Source: Nonomuraea gerenzanensis
GTDB lineage: Bacteria; Actinomycetota; Actinomycetes; Streptosporangiales; Streptosporangiaceae
Length of the DNA stretch: 64,000 nt
Direction of reading: 5' to 3'
Assembly: GCF_020215645.1 (NCBI RefSeq)
Contig: NZ_CP084058.1
Span: forward strand, 9,052,001-9,116,000
The position numbers and the translations under genes are program-made. The notes under the pieces were generated by a model. That model searched no databases. It was given only the letters and a program-made list of their open reading frames with translations, and was not told where the DNA came from. Below, in pieces: positions 35,375-42,655 of the stretch. Numbering within the stretch: position 1 is the first letter of the stretch; every line of letters begins with the position of its first letter.

Positions 35375-36352
35375 ATGGAACAGCGCGTGTTGGGACGCAC
35401 CGGGCGCCGGGTCGGCGTGGTCGGGCTCGGCGCCTGGCAGCTCGGCGCCGACTGGGGCGAGGTCTCGAAGGACGAGGCCGTCGCCACCCTGAGCGCGGCG
35501 GTCGAGTCGGGCGTGACCTTCATCGACACCGCCGACGTGTACGGCGACGGGCGCAGCGAGCAGATCGTCGGCCGCTTCGCCAAGGACCATCCCGAGGTCA
35601 CCGTGGCCACCAAGATGGGCCGCCGGATGGAGCAGGTCCCGGCCAACTACGTGATGGCCAACTTCCGCGCCTGGAACGAGCGCTCGCGCCGGAACCTGGG
35701 CGTGGACACCATCGACCTGGTCCAGCTGCACTGCCCGCCGACGCCGGTCTACTCGACGGACGCCGTGTTCGACGCGCTGGACACGCTGGTGTCGGAGAAG
35801 AAGCTGGCCGCGTACGGGGTGAGCGTGGAGACGTGCGAGGAGGCCCTGACGGCCATCGCGCGGCCCGGAGTGGCGTCGGTGCAGATCATTCTCAACGCGT
35901 TCCGGCTCAAGCCGCTGGAGGAGGTGCTGCCCGCGGCCCGCGCGGCCGGGGTGGGCATCATCGCGCGGGTCCCGCTGGCCAGCGGGCTGCTGTCGGGCAA
36001 GTACGACGAGCACACGACCTTCTCGGCCGACGACCACCGCAGCTACAACAGGCACGGGGAGGCGTTCGACGTCGGCGAGACGTTCTCCGGCGTGGACTTC
36101 GGCACCGGCCTGGAGGCGGTGCGCCGCCTGGCGCCCCTGGTGCCCGAGGGCGTCACCATGGCGCAGTTCGCGCTGCGCTGGGTGCTGGACCAGGAGGGCG
36201 TGTCGGTGGTCATCCCGGGCGCCCGCAACCCGGCCCAGGCCCGCGCCAACGCCGCCGCCGACGCGGTGCCGCCGCTGGACGCCGCCACGCTGGCCGCCGT
36301 CCGCGACGTCTACGACGAGCTGATCCGCCCGCAGGTCCACCACCGCTGGTAG
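35375..36352 (+). CDS. Aldo/keto reductase
   Basis: The 325-residue protein has the TIM-barrel AKR pattern. It begins EQRVLGRTGRRVGVVGLGAW. The catalytic Asp and Tyr are in FIDTADVYGDGRSEQIVGRF, Lys in VTVATKMGR, and His in DTIDLVQLHCPP. The NADP-binding end reads SVVIPGARNPAQARANAAA. It most resembles the family of sugar-type and YajO-like reductases (AKR11-13); the substrate is unknown. ATG 35375 has GAGGTGG just before it. Confidence 0.88.
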   Translation: MEQRVLGRTGRRVGVVGLGAWQLGADWGEVSKDEAVATLSAAVESGVTFIDTADVYGDGRSEQIVGRFAKDHPEVTVATKMGRRMEQVPANYVMANFRAWNERSRRNLGVDTIDLVQLHCPPTPVYSTDAVFDALDTLVSEKKLAAYGVSVETCEEALTAIARPGVASVQIILNAFRLKPLEEVLPAARAAGVGIIARVPLASGLLSGKYDEHTTFSADDHRSYNRHGEAFDVGETFSGVDFGTGLEAVRRLAPLVPEGVTMAQFALRWVLDQEGVSVVIPGARNPAQARANAAADAVPPLDAATLAAVRDVYDELIRPQVHHRW

Positions 36353-36444
36353 GTACGGCCAAGCGTCCCGCCCGGCCCAGCAGAGGCACCGTCAAGCGGC
36401 GGCAGGTCTGGTGACCTCAACGGCCACCGCCACCCATCTCGCTG

Positions 36445-36467
36445 TCCGGGCGGGACAACCCGCCGGA
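36445..36467 (+). terminator. Candidate terminator after the aldo/keto reductase
   Basis: TCCGG-G-CGGG, ACAA loop, CCCG-CCGGA forms a 9-bp stem with one bulged G, about 90 bases after the stop at 36352. It is of moderate strength and could also serve the opposing gene ending at 36565. Confidence 0.45.
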
Positions 36468-36564
36468 GAATCCACTCCGGGCGGTCTCATGACTCATGCG
36501 CGGATGAGTACCTCCACCATCTGCCCCTGAACGTGCTCAGGCAAGGGCCCCCCGCGCATGGTGT

Positions 36565-36870
36565 TCAGCAGGTGACGGTCTTGTCGTACGACCCCATCTC
36601 GAACGTCCACTCGCGGGACTTGCCGTTGGCCAGCGCCACGCAGGGCCCGTCGAACCCGCCGCGGATGATGACCTTGACCCGCATGGTCCTGCCGCACCCG
36701 TTGCGCAGCCAGACGATCAGCCCGTGCGGCTGCTCGTCGGCCACCCGGGCGATGCAGTCGGGAGCGGTCCCGGCCCGCGCGGCCGCCGTCACGGGGCCGC
36801 CCGTCACGGACACCAGCACGGGACTCGCCAGGAGGGCGAGCAGGGACATGGCGCCACTTGTTCTTTGCAC
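36565..36870 (-). CDS. Small secreted protein
   Basis: The 101-residue protein has a signal peptide (LLALLASPVLVSVTGGPVTAA) and a small mature domain with four cysteines (APDCI, NGCGR, DGPC, and a final C), likely two disulfides. I recall similar short exported proteins in streptosporangia, with no known function. GTG 36870 gives an Arg in the n-region; ATG 36849 would leave none. Neither start has a ribosome site, so the mRNA may be leaderless. Confidence 0.6.
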   Translation of the reverse strand: MQRTSGAMSLLALLASPVLVSVTGGPVTAAARAGTAPDCIARVADEQPHGLIVWLRNGCGRTMRVKVIIRGGFDGPCVALANGKSREWTFEMGSYDKTVTC

Positions 36871-37014
36871 ACGCCGGACGCTACTACGCTGTGCTATTGA
36901 CCGATAACCCTGAGTCAGCGACTTGTCGCCCCGCAGGAAGGCGGTGGCCCCCCGGATCTACCCATCCGAGGGGCCTGAGAACGACCGCCACATGTGAGCG
37001 CCAGCGGCATTTAA

Positions 37015-37123
37015 GGGCACGGATCAGCTCTTACGACGCGCGCTCTGCCATTGAGCCACCGCCGCATGGTGAAGAGCGGCGGGCCGGATTCGAACCGGCA
37101 TCTCAACATCCACAGCCCGTCCC
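37015..37123 (-). ncRNA. Permuted tRNA-like RNA element with Gly-tRNA-like ends
   Basis: Reading the minus strand, a T-arm (37083-37099) and acceptor 3' strand CCGCCGC plus T (37076-37082) come first. A 10-base loop follows, then acceptor 5' strand GCGGCGG (37059-37065) and a D-arm (GCTC/GAGC). So the 3' half precedes the 5' half. Outer stems GATGT/GCGTC, GCT/AGC and GGG-ACGG/CCGT-G-CCC close the structure. The closing ATCCGTGCC is identical to the Ro-core partner strand of the units at 42.3-42.7 kb. The GTCGAA core itself is missing. A diverged YrlA-type RNA or a tRNA-derived remnant are both possible. Confidence 0.45.
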
Positions 37124-37175
37124 GATCGATCTGGCACTCGACGATCAATGCTGAATCTAGAGCGAGAATCTGAAA

Positions 37176-37256
37176 TTAAGACGGCCGCCTCTGCCAGTTG
37201 GGCCACCGGGGCGCGGGTGCCCCGGGAAGGACTCGAACCTTCACTGTCACCGCCAT
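37176..37256 (-). ncRNA. Permuted tRNA-like RNA element with Leu-tRNA-like halves
   Basis: On the minus strand the order is ATGGC (possible 39-43), a 9-base variable region, T-arm GAAGG/CCTTC (37226-37242), acceptor CCGGGGC (37219-37225) and A, a 5-base loop, acceptor GCCCCGG (37206-37212), D-arm GCC/GGC, and GCCGTCTTAA ending the 5' half. GCCGT pairs with ATGGC, and the loop would read CTTAA, giving UAA if the halves were joined. The acceptor pair is perfect over 7 bp. No clear Ro-core is seen. It may be a Y RNA-like or tRNA-derived element; a normal linear tRNA cannot be drawn. Confidence 0.45.
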
Positions 37257-37297
37257 GTCAGCCTCAGGCCTCAGCCTCAGCTTGCGCTCCTTGCGCA

Positions 37298-37316
37298 CCC
37301 TCGCACGAGGCGAGGG
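37298..37316 (-). terminator. 7-bp hairpin downstream of the 37358 gene
   Basis: CCCTCGC-CTCGT-GCGAGGG on the minus strand follows the stop of the gene at 37358 by about 40 bases. It likely ends that transcript before the tRNA-like elements. A run of TGAGGC repeats lies just beyond it. Confidence 0.5.
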
Positions 37317-37357
37317 AGTCTTCAGCGTAATTCACTCGAAGCCCGGACAAGCCCGGC

Positions 37358-38089
37358 TCAGGCGAAGAGGTAGGCGAACACCCTCTCGCCGACCTTCCTG
37401 TCGACGACCTCGGTGCCGTTCGCCTCCTCGCGGGCGTACTTCACCGCGTCCTGCAGCTTCTGCACGCGCGCCAGCAGCTCGTTGACCCGCCGCTGCGGCA
37501 GCGCGCCGGAGAAGTTCACCTTCGTCCAGTAACCGACGACGATGTCCTCGTTGTAGACCTGCACCTGCGCGGGGTGCTTGTCGGTCGCCTCCGCCAGCAC
37601 GTGGTTGCGCGGCACCTTCTTGGTGCGCGTCGTCTTGACCGGATCGGTCCGCCACGTGTCGGTGGCCTCGTCCCGCGACCACGTCTCGGCCGGGTCGAGC
37701 GTCGGCAGCTTGGAGACCAGCGTGTAGACGTCGGTGAGCTGCTTCTCCAGGAAGAGCAGGTACGTCACCGGCACGTCCGCCAGCAGCACCGCGCCGTCGA
37801 TCATGACGTCGGCCCTGGCCTCGCAGTTGGCCCAGTCCTTGGTGGCGGTCACGTCGAACAGCCGCGTCAGAGCGGCTCCGACGCCCTTGAGCACCTCGTC
37901 GGCCTGCACCTGCACGCGGGTGGACTCGGGCGGCAACTGCTCGCCTTCGTCGTCGATCGGCTGGTAGGTGCGGGAGATGCCGGAGAGCAGCGGCGCCTTC
38001 TGGATCTGGTGGTAGGCGTCCGTCACCTTGCGCTGGACGTCCGACTTCACACCCTTCTCGACCGCGAGGATCTGGTTGAGCTTGGTCAC
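37358..38089 (-). CDS. Conserved actinobacterial protein, unknown function
   Basis: The 243-residue protein begins TKLNQILAVEKGVKSDVQRK and contains STRVQVQADEVLKGVGAALT, LTRLFDVTATKDWANCEARA and VPVTYLLFLEKQLTDVYTLV. I recall close relatives across Streptomyces and phages of actinobacteria (a DUF, number uncertain). It is soluble, mixed alpha/beta, without cofactor motifs. GTG 38089 is preferred to TTG 38095 because TAGGG lies 7 bases upstream of it and relatives begin M-TKLNQ. No operon partner is evident. Confidence 0.65.
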   Translation of the reverse strand: MTKLNQILAVEKGVKSDVQRKVTDAYHQIQKAPLLSGISRTYQPIDDEGEQLPPESTRVQVQADEVLKGVGAALTRLFDVTATKDWANCEARADVMIDGAVLLADVPVTYLLFLEKQLTDVYTLVSKLPTLDPAETWSRDEATDTWRTDPVKTTRTKKVPRNHVLAEATDKHPAQVQVYNEDIVVGYWTKVNFSGALPQRRVNELLARVQKLQDAVKYAREEANGTEVVDRKVGERVFAYLFA

Positions 38090-38157
38090 GTCCAAACCCT
38101 AGAGCCATCGCGGACCACCCCACACCCGATTATTTCGCCGCAACTCGCCTTGGTAGC

Positions 38158-38304
38158 GTGCTGGTCGCCTACGACTGGCGCGGCGGCAAGCTGACCTCGC
38201 CGGGCGTCCCACACGCTGCTCATTCTGGGCCTCGGATGCTGCTTGTCCGGTGCCGCGCTGATGCTCTGGGCCTACGTACGCACGCCTACCGCCACAGATA
38301 GTCG
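38158..38304 (+). pseudogene. Frame-shifted fragment of a small membrane protein
   Basis: One plus-strand frame reads VLVAYDWRGGKLTSPG. A second frame continues HTLLILGLGCCLSGAALMLW as a clear membrane helix ending AYVRTPTATD. Together they look like one protein broken by a frameshift with no start or ribosome site. It overlaps the 3' end of the minus gene at 38286. The evidence is weak. Confidence 0.3.
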
Positions 38305-38624
38305 TAGCGGGACGAGGCCGCCCCGATGATGACATCACCATCGCGGACCTGCCACTCCTCCTGACCGCTTCCCTCGCGATAGGCGAAGAACAGGCCGCAG
38401 ACACGATCGCCGTCCTCGTCCACGGCCGGCAACGCGGCGATCCGCCGGAGCGGAACAAGAACCTCATCGGCATCGCGCACCCCACGCGCATAACAGGCCG
38501 CGTCGAGCCAGCCACCTTCGGGAAAGGCCCACCCCTCCGGCTCCCCCCGCCGGATGATGTCCATCGCCTCAGCGCGCTGCCCGGCGAACTCCAGCCATCC
38601 GCGTACGTAGACCCAGGCACCCAT
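38286..38624 (-). CDS. Small hypothetical protein
   Basis: The 112-residue acidic soluble protein reads GAWVYVRGWLEFAGQRAEAM, then IIRRGEPEGWAFPEGGWLDA, ending SSRYDYLWR. I do not recognise it. The pattern of aromatic residues on beta strands recalls small immunity-type or SMI1-like domains, but that is a guess. ATG 38624 is preferred to GTG 38630. Its neighbour on the same strand is the 123-residue DUF5997 gene (38656-39027), 31 bases upstream. Confidence 0.5.
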   Translation of the reverse strand: MGAWVYVRGWLEFAGQRAEAMDIIRRGEPEGWAFPEGGWLDAACYARGVRDADEVLVPLRRIAALPAVDEDGDRVCGLFFAYREGSGQEEWQVRDGDVIIGAASSRYDYLWR

Positions 38625-38655
38625 ACCCACACGATCCCGTCACGCGCTCATCGCC

Positions 38656-39027
38656 TCAGCGCTGCTTCAGCCGCTGCGCCTCCTTGCGCGCCTCAGCCTG
38701 CACGGCCCGCTCATGCTCCAGCCACTGCGGGTTCTCCGCCTTCAACGCGTCGATCTCGGCCGTGGTGAGCGGCTCGGTGATCCCGGCCCTGGCCAGCCCG
38801 GAGATGGAGACGCCGAGCTTCGCGGCGACGACCTGCTTGGGGTGCGGGCCGTTGCGGCGCAGCTCGACGAGCCAGGCGGGCGGCTTGGCCTGCAACGCGT
38901 TCAGCTCGTCCCTGGAGACGACGCCCGCCTGGAACTCGGCGGGAGTGGCCGAGCAGAGCACACCCAGCTTCTTGGCCGCGGTCTCGGGCTTCATCGTCTG
39001 GACGCTCTTCGGTTTGGACGAGGTCAT
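38656..39027 (-). CDS. DUF5997 family protein
   Basis: The 123-residue basic protein reads KPETAAKKLGVLCSATPAEF, RDELNALQAKPPAWLVELRR and PKQVVAAKLGVSISGLARAG, ending in a Lys/Arg/Gln-rich helix. This is the DUF5997 layout. It contains a helix-turn-helix-like segment but has no known function. It is transcribed divergently from a LysR-substrate-domain gene with only 48 bases between starts; the same pair is common in actinobacteria, so the two are probably functionally linked. Confidence 0.8.
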   Translation of the reverse strand: MTSSKPKSVQTMKPETAAKKLGVLCSATPAEFQAGVVSRDELNALQAKPPAWLVELRRNGPHPKQVVAAKLGVSISGLARAGITEPLTTAEIDALKAENPQWLEHERAVQAEARKEAQRLKQR

Positions 39028-39075
39028 GTCGCCAAGGGTAGCCAGTCGGGACGGGTTTTCTGACATCGGTACCCT

Positions 39076-39789
39076 GTGGAAGTGACTGATGGTGAGACCG
39101 GCAAGGTGTTCCGGCTGGCGTACGTGCCCGGGGTGACACCCGCCAAGTGGGTCAACGTCTGGACCGAGCGGATGCCCGACATACCGATCACCCTGGTCTC
39201 CTCCCCCGCCGCCGAGGTGGTGGGGCTGCTGCGCGAGGGCGGCGCCGACGCCGCGTTCGTCAGGCTCCCGGTCGACCGCGACGGCCTCAGCGTGATCCCG
39301 CTGTACGTGGAGACCACGGTGGTCGTGGTGCCCAAGGACCACGCGGTGGCCGCAGTCGACGAGCTGACCACCGCCGACCTGGCCGACGACGAGGTGTTCC
39401 ACCCTCTGGACGACACCATCGAGTGGCCGGCACGCCCGGGGCTGCCCGCGTTCACCCATCCGGCCACGACCGCGGACGCCGTGCAGCTGGTGGCGTCCGG
39501 CACGGGGCTCCTGCTGGTCCCGCAGTCGCTCGCCCGCCTCCACCACCGCCGCGACCTCACCTACCGGCCGGTGACGGACGCGCCGCAGTCGCAGGTCGCG
39601 CTGGCCTGGCTCGCGGACGCCACCACCGACCTGGTGGAGGACTTCATCGGCATCGTCCGCGGCCGGACGGTGAACAGCTCCCGCGGCCGTACCGCTCCCG
39701 CGCCCGCGCAGAAGCCAGCCCAGCGCAAGGCCAGGAAGCCCGCACAGAACGGCTCCGCCCGCAGGGGCCGGGGTTCCCGCCCCCGGTAA
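39076..39789 (+). CDS. LysR-type substrate-binding domain protein without a helix-turn-helix
   Basis: The 237-residue protein is a periplasmic-binding-fold effector domain of LysR regulators (FRLAYVPGVTPAKWVNVWTE, then VGLLREGGADAAFVRLPVDR, then TTADAVQLVASGTGLLLVPQ). The N-terminal DNA-binding part is absent. A 37-residue Lys/Arg/Pro tail (SSRGRTAPAPAQKPAQRKAR and on) could bind nucleic acid. GTG 39076 is the first start and has no ribosome site, so the mRNA may be leaderless. The divergent DUF5997 gene may supply a DNA-binding partner. Confidence 0.78.
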   Translation: MEVTDGETGKVFRLAYVPGVTPAKWVNVWTERMPDIPITLVSSPAAEVVGLLREGGADAAFVRLPVDRDGLSVIPLYVETTVVVVPKDHAVAAVDELTTADLADDEVFHPLDDTIEWPARPGLPAFTHPATTADAVQLVASGTGLLLVPQSLARLHHRRDLTYRPVTDAPQSQVALAWLADATTDLVEDFIGIVRGRTVNSSRGRTAPAPAQKPAQRKARKPAQNGSARRGRGSRPR

Positions 39790-39843
39790 CCACACGCCGG
39801 GCCCAGGCGGTGGGAGTGAGCCGCTTGGAGCCCGTTCCACGGA

Positions 39844-40233
39844 TCAGACCTCCCAGCGCTGGGCATTCTGATCGTTCAGCAGGCCCGGAGGCTGCGGAAT
39901 GACGCAGAAGGGGAGGCCCGCGGGGTCCTCCATGACCCACCAGTAATCGTTCACCAGCTGTAGACGCCGGGCACCGAGGAGCTCAAGACGCGCGGTCTCC
40001 GCCTCTAGGTCGTCGGTGTGGATGTCGAGATGCACCCGCGCGGGCCCTGCCCCGAGTCGCTGCATGAGCAGGGCGAAGGAGTCGCCATGGAGGCGGGCGC
40101 CGTGGTACTCCGGATACCGCTCGTTCCGAGCCAGCGTCCGACCGAGCGCCTCCTGCCAGAACGTCAGTTCCTGGTCGTGGTCGCCCTCCGGTACATCGAT
40201 CACGACCTTGTAGAGCCTGCTGTAGTGCGCCAT
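39844..40233 (-). CDS. VOC/glyoxalase-fold protein
   Basis: The 129-residue protein has the paired beta-alpha-beta-beta-beta pattern of VOC enzymes: LYKVVIDVPEGDHDQELTFW, LARNERYPEYHGARLHGDSF, GPARVHLDIHTDDLEAETAR and NDYWWVMEDPAGLPFCVIPQ. Metal-ligand positions hold His and Glu (VHLDIH, VMEDPAG). These proteins handle small molecules in glyoxalase, dioxygenase or antibiotic-resistance roles. ATG 40233 is chosen; GAAGAG lies 6 bases upstream. No partner gene is evident. Confidence 0.8.
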   Translation of the reverse strand: MAHYSRLYKVVIDVPEGDHDQELTFWQEALGRTLARNERYPEYHGARLHGDSFALLMQRLGAGPARVHLDIHTDDLEAETARLELLGARRLQLVNDYWWVMEDPAGLPFCVIPQPPGLLNDQNAQRWEV

Positions 40234-40502
40234 TCCTACTCTTCCGTCTGCATCCATGGCGGCGGGTGATCGTCGGGCTGCCTGGGGCGGCGAGCTCCGT
40301 CACCCACACCGTCCCACCTCACGTTAGAGGGGGTGAGTCCGATCTTGGGTGGAGTGTCAGAGAAAGTGAAGGCCCGATCGGCGGCGCTTGTGCGTTCACC
40401 GAGAGTCACGGCCGGTGCTCGTCGCGCCGATGAGGGCCGTCACCGCCCGGGCCGTGGTCAAGCTGTCACGGAGACCAGAACGTCACCCGGGAGCACGCTG
40501 AA
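40234..40502. other. Intergenic region without a recognised gene
   Basis: This 269-bp stretch lies between the VOC gene and the rsr terminator. An open frame covers part of it (40333-40500), but its codon pattern and lack of a ribosome site make it unlikely to be real. Nothing else is seen in it. Confidence 0.6.
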
Positions 40503-40534
40503 GCCCCTGACCGGGATCCTTCCCGGTCAGGGGC
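40503..40534 (-). terminator. Perfect 14-bp hairpin after rsr
   Basis: GCCCCTGACCGGGA (40503-40516) pairs exactly with 40521-40534 across a 4-base loop, 14 bases past the rsr stop. It is a strong intrinsic-type terminator for the rsr transcript. Confidence 0.85.
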
Positions 40535-40547
40535 ACGACTCAGCTGA

Positions 40548-42209
40548 TCAGCGCACGAACCCGTTGACGACGAGCGGCAGCGACGCATCCAGCCCCGCCA
40601 CGTTCAGCACACCTTCGTCCTTCGTGTCCCCGATCGAGTACCCGGCCGCGGTCATCGCGGCGACGACCACCCGCGCGTCCGGATTGACGCCGCGCCGGTA
40701 GGCGTCGAGCGCCTGCGTCGGGTGCGACCGGCCGGCCCACGTCTCGTTGTCGGTGAACACCACGATGCCGTCCACCTCCATCCGCTGCTCACGCGCCCAC
40801 GTGAACGGCAGCGAAAGGTCGGTGCCGCCGCCGGACGGCCGCCAGGAGGCGAGCTCGCGCAGGTTCGTACGCGGCGTCACCTTCGAGGCGTGGACGGAGG
40901 TGTCGACGTCGATGACGTGCACGTTGCCCCGCTCGATGCGGGCGAGCATGACGGCCATCGCGTTGCCGACCTCGTACGGCGAGCCGATCGGCGACCCGCC
41001 CACCCGGACGCCTCCGCCCCACGACATCGACCCGGACGAGTCCACCGCGACGAGCAGCCGCTTACCCGAAGGCTCGACGGTGCCGAACGCGGCCTCGTAC
41101 GTCCCCTCCAGCGCGTCCAGGATCTCCGGGACCGGGTGCCAGGTCTGCCGGGCGGCCCGCGGGTTCGGCTGCGCCACGCCCGACTTGTAGACGCGCATGG
41201 CCAGCCACGCGTCCATCGGGTGGATGCGGGCGCGCACGATCGCCTCCCGGTTCGTGAGCCGCCGCACCGCCCGCGAGGTGGCAGCCCCCATCGGCTTGAG
41301 GGTGCCCAGCCGGGTCATGCGGGCCAGGTTGCGGATGAGGGCGGTCATGCCGATCGTCTCGATCAGCGCCTCCCACACGGACGGGTCCTTGAGCACCGAG
41401 TCCGGCAGGAACTCCCACGGCACCTTCGCCGTGGTCACGACCTCGATCGCCTCGGCCGGCGTGGTGACGGCCTTCGCGGTCAGGAAGCGGTCCACGGCGG
41501 GCAGAACCTCCCGTGCCCGGTCGTCGCCGACGTTCCCGGCGATCCAGCCGAACAGGGTCCTGCGCTGCTCGTCGTCCGCGGCAGGGTGGGCGATGCGCAA
41601 CGCGTCCCGCAGGTCGAAGCTCTCGCCCAGCGGTGTCTTGCGCTGGCGGGCCTTGCACGCCTTGAACGCGACGTCGTCCGCCGTCCCGGTCAGGAACCAC
41701 GAGCCGAGCGCCGTACGCAGCGAGCGCCCGGCCGTGGGAGCGATACCGCGAGCGGTCGGCTTGCCTCCCAGGTTCTTGTAGTAGCCGAAGAACTGGGCGA
41801 GATGATCCGTGGTGCGGGCCACCTTCGCGAGCGCCACCTTCGCCGCCTGCCGGGTGTCGGCGTCGCCCTCCGCGTACGCCGCGGCGAGCGCGAACAGGGC
41901 CGGCCGCTGCTTCGGCGCCCGCGGCGGACGGGCCGTCGAGATCTCGGTCAGCAGCCGGACGACGCGCGGGCCGTCCTCGGCGATGGCCTGGAACAGCACG
42001 CCGGCGTTCTGAGCGGTCAGCTTGTCCTCTCCGACGTAATAGGTGCCGCCCGTCGTGCCCAGGATGAGGAAGTCCTCCAGCCTGGTCCACAGGTCCTTGG
42101 CGAACACGTAACCGCCGGCGGCGTTCCGCATCTGGCCGGTACGGCCGGGGATCGGCTGGGACTGCGGGGTCGCGATCGCCGATACCGCGGCGAGAGGGTC
42201 GCGTGCCAT
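40548..42209 (-). CDS. rsr: Ro60-family TROVE domain / von Willebrand A RNA-binding protein
   Basis: The 553-residue protein has the Ro60 layout. A helical-repeat TROVE ring runs through residues ~1-370 (YVFAKDLWTRLEDFLILGTT, QNAGVLFQAIAEDGPRVVRL, and FYYKNLGG-like segments). A von Willebrand A domain follows, with the metal-site motif AVDSSGSMSWG and VVFTDNETWAGRSHPTQALD. Bacterial Ro60 (Rsr) binds Y RNAs and helps exoribonucleases handle or degrade structured RNA. ATG 42209 is chosen for AAAGGAA upstream; an in-frame extension to 42332 runs through the structured leader. Three Y RNA-like units and a Ro-core leader element precede it on the same strand. Confidence 0.92.
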   Translation of the reverse strand: MARDPLAAVSAIATPQSQPIPGRTGQMRNAAGGYVFAKDLWTRLEDFLILGTTGGTYYVGEDKLTAQNAGVLFQAIAEDGPRVVRLLTEISTARPPRAPKQRPALFALAAAYAEGDADTRQAAKVALAKVARTTDHLAQFFGYYKNLGGKPTARGIAPTAGRSLRTALGSWFLTGTADDVAFKACKARQRKTPLGESFDLRDALRIAHPAADDEQRRTLFGWIAGNVGDDRAREVLPAVDRFLTAKAVTTPAEAIEVVTTAKVPWEFLPDSVLKDPSVWEALIETIGMTALIRNLARMTRLGTLKPMGAATSRAVRRLTNREAIVRARIHPMDAWLAMRVYKSGVAQPNPRAARQTWHPVPEILDALEGTYEAAFGTVEPSGKRLLVAVDSSGSMSWGGGVRVGGSPIGSPYEVGNAMAVMLARIERGNVHVIDVDTSVHASKVTPRTNLRELASWRPSGGGTDLSLPFTWAREQRMEVDGIVVFTDNETWAGRSHPTQALDAYRRGVNPDARVVVAAMTAAGYSIGDTKDEGVLNVAGLDASLPLVVNGFVR

Positions 42210-42218
42210 GGTGGCGTT

Positions 42219-42299
42219 CCTTTCGTTTCGACCCGCCGGAGGGAGCGGATATGCGAAAGGGAGCGGATGCCGATGACCGATGAGCTTCGACCCGCTCCC
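42219..42299 (-). promoter_or_regulatory. Ro-core hairpin in the rsr mRNA leader
   Basis: Minus-strand GGGAGCGG (42292-42299) pairs with CCGCTCCC at 42259-42266 or with a second exact copy at 42241-42248. Between them lies GTCGAA-N5-TCGGTCATC, the core of the three Y RNA-like units, closed with no insert beyond three bases. Another half copy, GGCGGGTCGAAACG, lies at the ribosome-binding site (42225-42238). The Rsr protein could therefore bind its own mRNA leader, and the alternative pairings could switch access to the start. This is inference from structure and position. Confidence 0.6.
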
Positions 42300-42307
42300 C
42301 CGTACGG

Positions 42308-42488
42308 CGCTCGTCAGCCTTGCCAGGGGCACGGATGTGGCGGGACCCTACCGGCCGTTGAGGCGTCCTGGGCCGCTGGACGACAGGCCGGTGGTGGCCG
42401 GCCTGGCAGGATTCGAACCTGCGTCACCCGCTCCTGAGGCGATAACCGATAGAGATTCGACCCGTGACCCTGGCAGAACTGACGAGCG
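42308..42488 (-). ncRNA. YrlA-type Y RNA unit 1 (tRNA-like module)
   Basis: Ends pair over a long stem: CGCTCGTCAG/CTGACGAGCG, TGCCAGGG/CCCTGGCA, CACGG/CCGTG. Next to the last helix stands GTCGAA-TCTCTA-TCGGTTATC, the shared core, facing CACAT. Inside are GCGGG/CCCGC, then a tRNA-like module in permuted order: T-arm (42406-42422), acceptor CAGGCCG, loop GCCACCAC, acceptor CGGCCTG (42384-42390), D-arm GTCC/GGAC, and a small hairpin. The core resembles vertebrate Y RNA (GGUCCGA and GUUAUC, from memory). Position beside rsr supports a Ro60-bound YrlA RNA. The 3' end is set by the pairing and may differ. Confidence 0.75.
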
Positions 42489-42655
42489 ATCAGGTAGGGA
42501 ACCGGCACGGATATGGGGACGCCCACCGGCGTTTAGGTGCTCTATCCAGCTGAGCTACCGGAGCCGGAACTCCGGGCAGGACTCGAACCTGCGACCACCC
42601 CATTATCAGTGGATAACCGACAGGACTTCGACCCGTGCCGGCACCACACCTGACC
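42488..42655 (-). ncRNA. YrlA-type Y RNA unit 2 (tRNA-like module)
   Basis: The closing stem is GGTCAGGT/ACCTGATC plus CCGGCACGG/CCGTGCCGG. The core GTCGAA-GTCCTG-TCGGTTATC follows, facing TAT. An inner stem TGGGG/CCCCA encloses the module: T-arm GCAGG/CCTGC (42576-42592), acceptor CCGGAGT (42569-42575), 4-base loop, acceptor GCTCCGG (42558-42564), D-arm GCTC/GAGC, then CCTAA and the hairpin ACGCC-GGTG-GGCGT. Compared with unit 1, outer-stem bases change together so pairing is kept. No CCA end is encoded here. It abuts units 1 and 3, so a single precursor cut into three RNAs is likely. Confidence 0.75.

Noticed and set aside
37015..37256. Ordinary linear tRNA genes
   Set aside because: The acceptor strands only pair if the 3' half precedes the 5' half; a linear cloverleaf cannot be drawn.
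40333..40701. A 122-residue plus-strand protein
   Set aside because: No ribosome site, crosses the strong rsr terminator and runs into rsr on the other strand.
42308..42655. Functional circularly permuted tRNA genes, or tRNAs with a permuted intron
   Set aside because: The halves are inside a closed stem with a Ro-type core beside an rsr gene, and a 19-base insert separates D-arm and anticodon-like stem, so a YrlA-type Y RNA explains more.
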